NCBI GenBank assembly: GCA_964516815.1
Contig: CAZEXK010000011.1
Location: 1-49,106 of the forward strand
Direction of reading: 5' to 3'
Source: CAIJNA01 sp964516815
GTDB lineage: Bacteria; Campylobacterota; Campylobacteria; Campylobacterales; Arcobacteraceae
Length of the DNA stretch: 49,106 bases
The translations under genes were made by a program, and so were the position numbers. The notes under the pieces are model-generated. The model was not told the origin of the DNA. It made no database searches and worked only from the letters and a program-made list of their open reading frames with translations. Shown one piece after another: positions 36,255 to 44,634 of this stretch (positions are counted from its first letter, which is position 1; each line of letters opens with the position of its first letter).

Positions 36255-36893
36255 ATGAAATTAATTAGCTTTATTAGAATAAATAAAAACGATGAACTTT
36301 ACACTTCCAATCAAGCACATAAAATTGCGCAGTATGTAAATGAAAATGATTTAACATTAAATGCAAATGTGGAGCTTGAAGTTAGCATTCCAAATGACGA
36401 AAGTAATATTTTGGGGCTTTTAGAAGATTGTAAAAAAGGTTGTACAGTAATAGTTGCAGATTTAAATGTATTTGGAAGAACAATAAAAACTATACTCGAT
36501 CTCATAAATGCTCTTTTAGATTCAGGAGTTAGAATTATAAGTGTAAAACAAAATTTAGATCTTGTATCAAAAGATGATATGCTTACTAAAATGATACTAG
36601 GTGTATTTACTATGTCCATTGGATTGGAAAAAGATTTAATGAGTTTAAGAACTAAAGAAGCATTAACAGCAAAAAAATTAGAAGGTGTTCATCTAGGCAA
36701 ACCAAAAGGTACAATACAAAAATCAAAATTCGATGAAAAAAGAGACAAAATTGAAGAATTACTAAGAGTTGGTTTGAGTGTTAGAAAAATAGCAAAACTT
36801 TTAGGATACAATAATCATATTGGACTTAATAATTATGTTAAAAAAAGAAATATTAGAAAAATTAGTATGGAAAATAATGTTTTAGCTAGTTAA
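36255..36893 (+). CDS. Resolvase-fold DNA-binding protein with lost catalytic residues
   Basis: A 212-residue serine-recombinase homologue. The resolvase fold is recognisable (VADLNVFGRTIKTILDLI, GVRIISVK, GLEKDLMSLRTKEALTAKKLEGVHLGKPKG) with a C-terminal Hin-type helix-turn-helix (about 172-197). The nucleophile Ser of the RxS motif is N10 and the catalytic DR pair aligns with N71-V72; R8 and R75 remain. It should therefore bind DNA but not recombine. Start chosen at 36255 because AAAGGA lies 6 bases before; the ATG at 36237 has none. Probably a regulator or architectural protein. Confidence 0.7.
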   Translation: MKLISFIRINKNDELYTSNQAHKIAQYVNENDLTLNANVELEVSIPNDESNILGLLEDCKKGCTVIVADLNVFGRTIKTILDLINALLDSGVRIISVKQNLDLVSKDDMLTKMILGVFTMSIGLEKDLMSLRTKEALTAKKLEGVHLGKPKGTIQKSKFDEKRDKIEELLRVGLSVRKIAKLLGYNNHIGLNNYVKKRNIRKISMENNVLAS

Positions 36894-37413
36894 TTCATTT
36901 AACTTATATATTAATAATAAATATTAAACATAAAAATGTTACTTTTGGTAAAATAAAAAATAGCATTTATATAATGTAAAAATAGTAATTGTTACACAAT
37001 AACGAATTAGTAAGCATCTATAAAAATTACAATAATTATCATCAAAAAAGAACCTTAAATATTCTTAAAAACTTATTCACATTATAATAAATTTGAATTA
37101 AAAATTGATAATTTTATATCAATTATAAAATATTCTTAAATTTATCATGTATATTTGCTAAATTAAATATTGTTAAATATATCCATCTAAGTACTTGTAT
37201 ATGGTTCTTTTGAAAAGATAATAATTAGTTAAACATAAAATATTTTTTAATATTTATAATATAAAGTATTATTTTTAATATTTTTCTTCTTCTAAATAAA
37301 TGTGAAAAGTATGTGAATAAGTATTAATATTATAAGGAAGCATTAAGTAATGATATGTATTTTTACAAATGTTAATATGTTGGCTTCTTATAAGTATATT
37401 TGGAATATTTTTA
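36894..37413. other. 520-base AT-rich gap without a recognised gene
   Basis: No convincing gene. There is a bulged inverted repeat (TTATAAGGAAGC at 37330-37341, GGCTTCTTATAA at 37382-37393) around a 22-codon frame preceded by AAGGA; I do not call either. Confidence 0.45.
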
Positions 37414-39222
37414 TTATTTAATTAAAAAATGATTTTTAATTAACTTTGCATCTTTTAGATTCAATACATTTTCTAATTCTTGTAAACTTGCATTTCTAAT
37501 TAATTCAAATTCACCAAAATATTTTACTAATTTTAACACTTTTGCTTCACCAATACCTTTGATTTGGAGTAATGATATTTGCTTATCTTCTTTTCTTTTT
37601 TGTTTTTTATGGAAATTTATAGCAGTTCTATGAACTTCATCCCTTAATCTTTGTATAAATTGCAATCTTTTATCGCTTGATTCTAACTTAAATACTTTAT
37701 CTTTAGTATATAATATATCTTTAGCTTTTCCTTTACTTCTGTTTGCTTTTGCATCTATTTTTTCTTTTGCTATTCCTACAACATCTATAAATACACCAAC
37801 ACTTTGTAAAATATCAAGGGCTAAACTTACGAGTGTTTTTCCACCATCTATTATCCAAATATCAGGAGCAGGGTTTTTATTAAAACTATTTACCCTTCTT
37901 GTAAGTATCTCTTTCATTTGGTGATACTCATCTTTTTGAGATAAGTTATATAATCGATAATCTTCTTTACAAAAAAAGCCATTGTCCCAAACAATAATTG
38001 ATCCAACAGTAGCTTGTCCCATTATATGTGAGTTGTCATATGCTTCAAACCTATATGGAGTTTTGTTAAATTCAAAAAGTTCTTTTAGTTCTTCGTATAT
38101 TTTTGTATTATTAGGGTTTGTATTTACTTTTAGCAATTCTATACAGTTTTTATTAGCTAATTGAACTAAATCGTTTTTTTTACCAATTTTAGGTTTTGTA
38201 ATAGGCAATTTTTTAAAATTTGTTTTTTCAATATAATTTTGTATTTCATCGATATTGTCAATTTCATGAGCTATTAAAATTTCATCTGGAAGAGTAGGTA
38301 GTTTTACAGAATAAAAATTTATTAAAGCAGTTTTATAAATTTCATTTTCACTTGTAATTTCTGTTGTATTTAAAAAACTATGAGAGGTTGAAATTAATTT
38401 ACCTTCTCTTATAAACATTTTTAAAATCACTGCTCTTTGTTCGTGAATAAGTACACAAAATAAATCAATCTTATTATTTGATACAAAATCTAAAGTTGTT
38501 TTTATTTGCGATTTTTCTATAGTTTTTATTCTGTCTCTTAACACCATTGCATCTTCAAATCGAAATTCATTACTATAAAAATCCATTTTTACTTTTAATT
38601 GTTTTATTAATTTTGTTTTACTATATACATAGCTTAGTGCTTCTTTGATTAAAATTGCATATTGTTCTTTTGATATTTTACCCTCACAAGGTGCTAAACA
38701 TTTTTTAATTTGATAAAACAAACAAGCTTTTTTTCCATTTAAACATGTTTGTTTTTGTACTAGTGGAACTATTTCATAAATACTATCTAACATATCTTTT
38801 GCACCAATACTATATGGTCCAAAATATTTTATTTCCTTTCCTTGTAATATTTTTCTTGTAATATTTAATCTTGGAAAATCATTAGAATAATCAATATAAA
38901 TATAAGGATAAGTTTTGTCATCTCTTAATAAGATATTGTATTTTGGTTTTAGTTGTTTTATTAGAGAGTTTTCTAAAATTAAAGCATCATGTTCATTTTG
39001 TACTACTATATATTCCAAAAAACAAACTTCTGAAATCATTTTGTAAATTCTAGGTGATAATTTATTTGAGGCTTGAAGCGTAGGGGTGAATGAGAAGTAA
39101 CTCTTTACTCTGTTTTTTAGAACCTTAGCTTTACCAATATACAATAATCGATTGTTTTTATCAAAATACTGGTAAACACCTGAACTACTTGGTAGTTGTC
39201 TTAATTTCTCTTCTAAAGTCAT
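37414..39222 (-). CDS. uvrC: UvrABC system subunit C
   Basis: Nucleotide-excision-repair endonuclease that cuts on both sides of a lesion. The N-terminal GIY-YIG nuclease domain (SGVYQYF...LLYIGKAKVLKNRVKSYF), UVR helical pair for UvrB binding (RFEDAMVLRDRIKTIE), RNase H-like nuclease (EAYDNSHIMG, DIWIIDGGK, HRTAINFH) and C-terminal helix-hairpin-helix (IKGIGEAKVLKLVKYFG) are in order. Length 602 aa. Confidence 0.96.
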   Translation of the reverse strand: MTLEEKLRQLPSSSGVYQYFDKNNRLLYIGKAKVLKNRVKSYFSFTPTLQASNKLSPRIYKMISEVCFLEYIVVQNEHDALILENSLIKQLKPKYNILLRDDKTYPYIYIDYSNDFPRLNITRKILQGKEIKYFGPYSIGAKDMLDSIYEIVPLVQKQTCLNGKKACLFYQIKKCLAPCEGKISKEQYAILIKEALSYVYSKTKLIKQLKVKMDFYSNEFRFEDAMVLRDRIKTIEKSQIKTTLDFVSNNKIDLFCVLIHEQRAVILKMFIREGKLISTSHSFLNTTEITSENEIYKTALINFYSVKLPTLPDEILIAHEIDNIDEIQNYIEKTNFKKLPITKPKIGKKNDLVQLANKNCIELLKVNTNPNNTKIYEELKELFEFNKTPYRFEAYDNSHIMGQATVGSIIVWDNGFFCKEDYRLYNLSQKDEYHQMKEILTRRVNSFNKNPAPDIWIIDGGKTLVSLALDILQSVGVFIDVVGIAKEKIDAKANRSKGKAKDILYTKDKVFKLESSDKRLQFIQRLRDEVHRTAINFHKKQKRKEDKQISLLQIKGIGEAKVLKLVKYFGEFELIRNASLQELENVLNLKDAKLIKNHFLIK

Positions 39223-39290
39223 TTTATATTATATCTAAATTACTTGTGATAGTTTATTTTAACTAAATCTTATTTTTAGTAACATATATA

Positions 39291-40199
39291 ATGAAAAAAG
39301 AAATAAAACTTATCTTTGACAATGTAAAATACTTCAAAGAAAAAAAATATCTATTAAAAGCTATACCTAGTGAATATTATTTACGAGGAAATATATCTAT
39401 TCAATTATTGTATATATCTTCAAATAATGTAAGTGTCGATGATGAAGCAAAAAGACAAATGTGGAATCATATGATTGTAGAAGAAAAAATGGGTGATGAT
39501 ATTTTAAATAAAATGGATAATAATATTTTAAACGATATAGATTTTGCTAAAAAGGCAATATCTAGATACAACAGAACGTATATTTATCTAAGTGAACAAT
39601 TACAAAATAATTATGATATTGCAACTTTAACTGTTACAAATGAAATAATAGATACAAAAAAATACATAGCACCTATATTAATGTATATGCCTGATGAATT
39701 TCAAAATGACATTGACATATCGTTAATTGCATCTTCAAGAAATATTCACAATATTCAATATGCACCCAAATTACAAAAAAATAAATATTTTATAATGGAT
39801 ATTATGAATACAATAACTTCGATTGAAGATAAAAGAAAAGTATTATCATATATAGATCAAAGTTTTTTAGAAGATAAAATTTTTGTTAGTAAATTAGGGT
39901 GCTTTGATAATTTGTGTGATAAATTTCAAGGTGATGTTATTTATGTATCACATGCAGTACAACATGATATTGATATTTTAAAAAAAACAAAATTATTTGA
40001 TGAAAGTATAATAAAATCAATCATACAAAGTGATTATTATCACGAACATCATAATGATGCTATTTCTAAACTTTTTATATATATAAAACAATTTAATGAT
40101 AGTTTTGATGAATTTGACTCAAAAATTAAAGATAAAACAATAATAAATAAACTTATGTGGGATATGGGCGAACTTATAACTGATAGTACCTTATATTAA
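39291..40199 (+). CDS. DUF4116-like repeat protein
   Basis: A 302-residue acidic soluble protein. Around residues 75-120, FAKKAISRYNRTYIYLSEQLQNNYDIATLTV follows the DUF4116 repeat pattern (helix, YxYxSExLxxxxDI, helix), with weaker repeats before and after. The family's function is unknown. There is no clear Shine-Dalgarno sequence; TATAAT overlaps the start codon, so start and expression mode are uncertain. Confidence 0.55.
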   Translation: MKKEIKLIFDNVKYFKEKKYLLKAIPSEYYLRGNISIQLLYISSNNVSVDDEAKRQMWNHMIVEEKMGDDILNKMDNNILNDIDFAKKAISRYNRTYIYLSEQLQNNYDIATLTVTNEIIDTKKYIAPILMYMPDEFQNDIDISLIASSRNIHNIQYAPKLQKNKYFIMDIMNTITSIEDKRKVLSYIDQSFLEDKIFVSKLGCFDNLCDKFQGDVIYVSHAVQHDIDILKKTKLFDESIIKSIIQSDYYHEHHNDAISKLFIYIKQFNDSFDEFDSKIKDKTIINKLMWDMGELITDSTLY

Positions 40200-40231
40200 T
40201 ACACTATTATAAAAATTTTACAGGTACATAA

Positions 40232-40521
40232 TATTTTACTTTAAACATTCCTTCATCATTTGGACCAGCTATGTTTTGTACAATTATTATTTTAAAACAA
40301 GAAGCTGAAAACATGTATGATGTAAGTGCAATAGTTATTGCTTTTTTAATTAATGCTTTGTTATTATATGTTATATTTAAAAACCAATATATATCAAACA
40401 ATATCTAGGAATAACTGGACAAAATGTTATTACTAAACTTATGGGTTTAATGGTTGCAGCCATTGCGGTTCAATTTATAGTTAGTGGTGTGATTGCACTT
40501 AGTGTGTTGTATTTAAAATAA
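40232..40521 (+). pseudogene. marC-family relic, 5'-truncated and frameshifted
   Basis: Two adjoining frames together match the second half of a MarC-family membrane protein. The first reads FTLNIPSSFGPAMFCTIIIL, then a membrane helix (AIVIAFLINALLLYVIF) and stops at TAG 40406-40408. Shifting by one base there gives LGITGQNVITKLMGLMVAAI to the stop at 40519-40521, matching the MarC C-terminal GxNVITRLMGL block. The first half of the gene is absent, and an in-frame stop precedes the relic. The intact lysE-type gene starts 11 bases later. Confidence 0.7.
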
Positions 40522-40531
40522 AAGGTAAATA

Positions 40532-41152
40532 ATGAATGAAATATATTCACTTACAATTCTTATTTCAATTTTTTCTTTTACGCTTTCTATGACAATGACA
40601 CCAGGTCCTAATAATATCTTGTTAATGACTTCTGGTTTAAACTTTGGTTACAAAAAAACTTTACCTGCTATGATAGGCGTTGCTATTGGTTTTAGTGTTA
40701 TGGTTATTATTATAGGATTTGGAATGGCTAAAGTTTTTGAACAATATCCTTATATATATAAAGTTATGAAAATAATAGGAATAGTTTACTTACTTTATTT
40801 AGCATATAAAATTGCAACTGCAAAAAGTGAAGTAAAAGTAAGTAATGAAAATAAAAGCAAACCCTTTAGTTTTGTACAATTAGTATTATTTCAATGGATG
40901 AATCCTAAAGCATGGATAATGTCCACTACAGCACTTACTACATTTGTAAATAATGAACAAAATATTTTATTTCAAGTTTATACGATAGCTTTTATATATT
41001 TATTATCAGGAATTATTTCTACTAATTCTTGGACTTTGGGTGGAGTGTATTTACAAAAATTATTAACAAATACAAAAAGAGTAAGATATTTTAATATAAG
41101 TATGGCTTTGTTTATGATTTTGTCTATTGTGCCTGTTTTGTTTGTATCTTAA
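40532..41152 (+). CDS. LysE/RhtB-family amino-acid exporter
   Basis: A 206-residue inner-membrane protein with about six hydrophobic helices. TMTPGPNNILLMTSG near residue 21 is the LysE family signature, and FQWMNPKAWIMSTTAL the second conserved segment. The family exports amino acids such as threonine, homoserine, leucine or arginine; the substrate here is not predictable. AAAAGG lies upstream. Just downstream of the marC relic. Confidence 0.88.
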   Translation: MNEIYSLTILISIFSFTLSMTMTPGPNNILLMTSGLNFGYKKTLPAMIGVAIGFSVMVIIIGFGMAKVFEQYPYIYKVMKIIGIVYLLYLAYKIATAKSEVKVSNENKSKPFSFVQLVLFQWMNPKAWIMSTTALTTFVNNEQNILFQVYTIAFIYLLSGIISTNSWTLGGVYLQKLLTNTKRVRYFNISMALFMILSIVPVLFVS

Positions 41153-41187
41153 TTTTATTCTTAGGATTTGTAATTAATATTTAATTT

Positions 41188-41196
41188 TGCTAAAAT
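41188..41196 (+). promoter_or_regulatory. Extended -10 of the ZnuA-type gene
   Basis: TGCTAAAAT within TTTTGCTAAAAT, 20 bases before the ATG at 41217, is close to TGnTATAAT. Confidence 0.4.
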
Positions 41197-41216
41197 TCGA
41201 TTATACAAGGATACTA

Positions 41217-42107
41217 ATGAAGAAATATTTTATAATAATGATTGTGTTTAATCTGACATATGCAAATGCAAAAATCAATGCAATAGTAAGTATACCACCT
41301 TTACTCACTTATTTAAAAGCAATTGCTCAAGACAAAGTAAATGCATCTGTAATGGTAGATGAAAGTAAATCTGCACATTCATATACCCCAAAACCAAGTC
41401 AAATGAAAGATGTTTCAAAGGCTAATTTATACTTTTCTATTGGAATAGAATTTGAAAATATTTGGTTAGAAAAATTTGCAAAATTAAATACAAAGATGCA
41501 TATAGTCAATACTCATAATAGTATTAAAAAACTAAATATGAGCAATCATGTACACAAAAATGACGAACATGACGGACATGATGAGAATGATGAAAAAAAA
41601 GAAAAAAGAAAATCACTTGATCCTCATATTTGGACATCAAGTAAAAACGTAAAAATAATATCAAAAAATATTTTGAATGCATTAATTAAATATGATAGTA
41701 AAAATAAAGAATTTTATACAATAAATTACAATAAATTTGTAAAAAAAGTACAAAATACAAATAGTGAAATAAAAAGTATTTTAAGTGTATTGCCTAAACA
41801 TACAAAGTTTATGGTATTTCATCCATCATGGCAATACTTTGCAAAAGAATACAACTTAGAACAAATATCTATAGAAAAGGAAGGTAAAAATCCAAAACCA
41901 AAAGCTTTAAAAAATTTAATAGAACTGGCTAAAAAAAATAATATTTCAAGTATATTTGCAAGTCCAAATATTTCAAATAAACATGCAAATATCATAGCAA
42001 AAGAATTAAATATAAAGGTAGTTAAAATAACACCAATGAGTCAAAATTGGTCAGAAAATCTTATAAATCTAGCAAATCATATTGCAAATAAAAACAATAT
42101 TAAGTAG
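41217..42107 (+). CDS. znuA: ZnuA-type zinc/manganese-binding periplasmic protein
   Basis: Solute-binding protein of a metal ABC transporter. It starts with a signal peptide (MKKYFIIMIVFNLTYANA). Metal-site residues are His in HSYTPKPSQ, in DPHIW and in FHPSW. A His/Asp-rich loop (HVHKNDEHDGHDEND) between the first two His is typical of zinc-specific members. Start set at 41217 because AAGG lies just upstream and the signal peptide begins there; the frame is open to a TTG at 41187. ABC permease and ATPase genes are not adjacent. Confidence 0.88.
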   Translation: MKKYFIIMIVFNLTYANAKINAIVSIPPLLTYLKAIAQDKVNASVMVDESKSAHSYTPKPSQMKDVSKANLYFSIGIEFENIWLEKFAKLNTKMHIVNTHNSIKKLNMSNHVHKNDEHDGHDENDEKKEKRKSLDPHIWTSSKNVKIISKNILNALIKYDSKNKEFYTINYNKFVKKVQNTNSEIKSILSVLPKHTKFMVFHPSWQYFAKEYNLEQISIEKEGKNPKPKALKNLIELAKKNNISSIFASPNISNKHANIIAKELNIKVVKITPMSQNWSENLINLANHIANKNNIK

Positions 42108-42115
42108 GTCATAAT

Positions 42116-42564
42116 ATTAACAATGAAATATTTTCATTTGGACAAATTGTAAAAGAGTATGACTTTAAAGTAATAAATGAAAATGAAGCAAGAGCTAGTG
42201 CTGGGATTATGTTTTTATTTGGAATCATTAGTTTATTTTCTATTTTTTTAACTAAAAACTTATTTTGGGCAGAATTATTTTCAATTACTTTTATAATTGA
42301 ATTTATGATAAGGGTATTTATAAATCCACGTTTTGCTCCATATTATCTTTTAGCTAGTTTAATTGTTTCAAACCAGAGTGAAATATGCGTAGAAGCTAAA
42401 AGTAAAAAATTTGCTTGGACTCTTGGAGTTATATTAGGTTGGTAATGGCATTTTTTATTATATATGATACTATGTCAATAAATAAAGAAAAAAAATGTGT
42501 TGCAGCAAAATGGGCAATAGATATGGGTCATGAACAAATGTGGAAAAATCATAATTGTAAATAA
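42116..42564 (+). pseudogene. DUF4395 gene relic, start codon lost and frameshifted
   Basis: The frame 42116-42445 encodes FSFGQIVKEYDFKVINENEARASAGI, two membrane helices, then INPRFAPYYLLASLIVSNQ and KKFAWTLGVILGW, the core of the DUF4395 membrane family. There is no ATG, GTG or TTG before residue 32 (ATG at 42209); an ATT sits where the start should be. After the stop at 42443, the overlapping frame 42445-42564 continues with MAFFIIYDTMSINKEKK, resembling the next family helix, and ends early without the usual Cys-rich tail. Hence a probable pseudogene rather than a 78-aa gene. Confidence 0.62.
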
Positions 42565-42590
42565 TACACTAATAGTACACATAAAGTTTA

Positions 42591-42596
42591 TATAAT
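42591..42596 (+). promoter_or_regulatory. -10 element of the two-component operon
   Basis: TATAAT in GTTTATATAATAAAAT, 18 bases before the response-regulator ATG (42615). Confidence 0.4.
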
Positions 42597-42614
42597 AAAA
42601 TAAAAAGTGAAAAA

Positions 42615-43277
42615 ATGAATATATTATTACTTGAAGATGATGTAATTTTAAATGAATTAATGCAAGAGTTCTTACATGAACTTTCTTATAATGTTGATGT
42701 ATGTTTTGATGGATACGAAGCAGAAGATTTAGTTTATTCAAATAAATACGATTTATTAATTTTAGACGTTAATGTACCTAATATAAATGGATTTGATTTT
42801 TTATCTAATTTAAGAAAAAATAAAAACAATACGCCAGCAATATTTGTTACTTCTATGCATACTTCTAAAGATATGCAAAAAGGATTTAGTAGTGGTGCTG
42901 ATGATTATATAAAAAAACCTTTTGAGCTAGAAGAATTAGATATAAGAATTAACAATATAAAAAGACTTTATAAAATCGACAATCAATCAATAATAAAAAT
43001 TTCAAATGATATTACATTTGACACACAAAGCAATGACCTAAGTGTAAATAATACTTTACATCATATATCAAAAAAAGAATCAATGATATTAGCTTATTTT
43101 TTAAAAAATATAAATATTGTTATTAGCATTGATGAGTTGTGTGCTAATATATGGGAATATGACAATGCTCCTACTAATGCAACTATTAGAACATATATAA
43201 AAAATATCAGAAATAAAATTGGTGAAGAATATATCACTAATATAAAAGGCTTAGGGTATAAGTTTAATAAAATATAA
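42615..43277 (+). CDS. OmpR-family response regulator
   Basis: A 220-residue two-domain regulator. The receiver has acidic pair E7-D8-D9, phospho-acceptor D51 (LLILDVNVP), T79/S80 and K101 (DDYIKKPFE). The C-terminal winged-helix DNA-binding domain ends YITNIKGLGYKFN. It forms an operon with the histidine kinase 11 bases downstream. Targets unknown; the surface-modification operon begins about 1.4 kb downstream on the same strand. Confidence 0.93.
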   Translation: MNILLLEDDVILNELMQEFLHELSYNVDVCFDGYEAEDLVYSNKYDLLILDVNVPNINGFDFLSNLRKNKNNTPAIFVTSMHTSKDMQKGFSSGADDYIKKPFELEELDIRINNIKRLYKIDNQSIIKISNDITFDTQSNDLSVNNTLHHISKKESMILAYFLKNINIVISIDELCANIWEYDNAPTNATIRTYIKNIRNKIGEEYITNIKGLGYKFNKI

Positions 43278-43288
43278 AAGGATAATAA

Positions 43289-44434
43289 TTGACGTTAACT
43301 AAGTATGAGAAAAAAACGTTTTTTAGTTTTTTATTATTGTATATGGGATCAATCTTTTTTTTAATACTTATAATTGCTAGTTTATATAACACTATGAGAT
43401 ACAATTATGAATTTGATAAAGTTGTTTCTGGTATGAAAATGAAAGCAAATGAGATATCATCAGAAATTATAATGAAGCATATGAAAGGTGTACCTTTTGA
43501 TAAAAAAGATTATAAAAGTGATGCAAAGTGTACTCTTGATTTATATAATAAACAAGAAGTTAGTCTTTTAAATTCTATAAATGAGCCAATAGACTTCACA
43601 CAAGAGTCATATATAAAAAATAATATGATATATCTAGTATATAAAGGTACATATGGGCATCTAAATGTTTATAATATTGTTTTGAAAGATCATTGGTTTA
43701 TTGAAAAAAATAGTTTACTTGAAAAAACTTTTTTTATTTTCTTTTCAATATTTATTATTATGACAATAATAGGATACTTCTTAGGTAAACTTTTCTTAAA
43801 ACCTATTTTAATACAAAGAGAAAAATTAGATATGTTTATAAAAGATACCACTCATGAATTAAACACTCCAATAACAGCACTTTTAATGTCAATAAATAAA
43901 AAAAATCTAACACAAGAAAATAATATAAGAAGGATAAACTTAAGTGCTAAAAGAATTAGTGAAATTTATAATGATTTAACATATTTATTTTTAGATGTTA
44001 ATCATAGTAAAGTTAATAAAATCATAAACTTAAGACCAATATTAGAAGAAAATATTGAATATTTTAAAGAATTAGCAATAAGAAAAAAAATAACTTTAAA
44101 TTGTGAGATAAAAGATTTTGAATTTAAAATAGATAAAGAAAGCTTTACAAGGCTAAGTAACAATATTATTTCTAATGCAATTAAGTACACGAATATTAAT
44201 GGAAATATTGACATAATATTAAAAGATAAGGTTTTTATAGTAAAAGATGATGGCATAGGAATAGTAAAAAATAAACAAAAAGATATATTTGATAGATTTT
44301 ACAGGGCAACAAAAAATAGTGGAGGTTTTGGAATAGGTTTGGATATTGTGTCTTGTGTGTGTACAAATTATAATATAAAAATAGATTTAAAATCAAAAGA
44401 GAATATCGGCTCTACTTTTACATTAACTTTTTAA
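43289..44434 (+). CDS. Membrane sensor histidine kinase
   Basis: A 381-residue kinase starting at TTG with AAAAGGATAATAA before it. Two membrane helices (about 11-35 and 146-168) enclose a small periplasmic sensor of about 110 residues with no recognised fold. The dimerisation/phospho-acceptor His is H189 in THELNTPITALLMS. The ATPase domain has an N box (NNIISNAIKYTN) and G boxes (DDGIGI, FGIGLDI). No HAMP domain is evident. Cognate partner is the regulator upstream. Confidence 0.92.
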   Translation: MTLTKYEKKTFFSFLLLYMGSIFFLILIIASLYNTMRYNYEFDKVVSGMKMKANEISSEIIMKHMKGVPFDKKDYKSDAKCTLDLYNKQEVSLLNSINEPIDFTQESYIKNNMIYLVYKGTYGHLNVYNIVLKDHWFIEKNSLLEKTFFIFFSIFIIMTIIGYFLGKLFLKPILIQREKLDMFIKDTTHELNTPITALLMSINKKNLTQENNIRRINLSAKRISEIYNDLTYLFLDVNHSKVNKIINLRPILEENIEYFKELAIRKKITLNCEIKDFEFKIDKESFTRLSNNIISNAIKYTNINGNIDIILKDKVFIVKDDGIGIVKNKQKDIFDRFYRATKNSGGFGIGLDIVSCVCTNYNIKIDLKSKENIGSTFTLTF

Positions 44435-44585
44435 TTAAATAATTAATACACATTTATAATATATAATTTTATTTTATTGGATTAAGTTTAAAAAATCTGG
44501 TTTTTTCAAAAAAAGAATGAAGAAAAAATAAATAATCAAATAAAATTTATCTTCATTATTGTTAGGCTAAAAACAATTCTTTAAT

Positions 44586-44610
44586 TTTATTATATTTTCA
44601 ATATAATAAA
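44586..44610. promoter_or_regulatory. Perfect 11-bp inverted repeat overlapping the -10 of the phosphonate operon
   Basis: TTTATTATATT (44586-44596), loop TTC, AATATAATAAA (44600-44610): an uninterrupted palindrome. The right arm contains TATAAT (44602-44607), 27 bases before the TTG start at 44635. It could be an operator that blocks the promoter, or a hairpin. There is no T-tract after it, so a terminator is unlikely. Confidence 0.45.
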
Positions 44611-44634
44611 CTAACTTTAAGAAAAGGATATCTA

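Noticed and set aside
36255..36893. Active transposon resolvase or phage invertase
   Set aside because: Catalytic Ser and Asp-Arg are missing, and no transposase, inverted repeats or invertible segment are seen nearby.
37351..37419. 22-codon hydrophobic frame after AAGGA inside a bulged inverted repeat
   Set aside because: Too short and AT-driven; overlaps the uvrC 3' end; no conservation evidence available.
40207..40401. 64-residue open frame on the minus strand
   Set aside because: It is antisense to the marC relic, which explains the sequence better; no ribosome site.
44516..44556. AATGAAGA/TCTTCATT inverted repeat after the kinase gene as a terminator
   Set aside because: Long loop and no following T-run; left uncalled.
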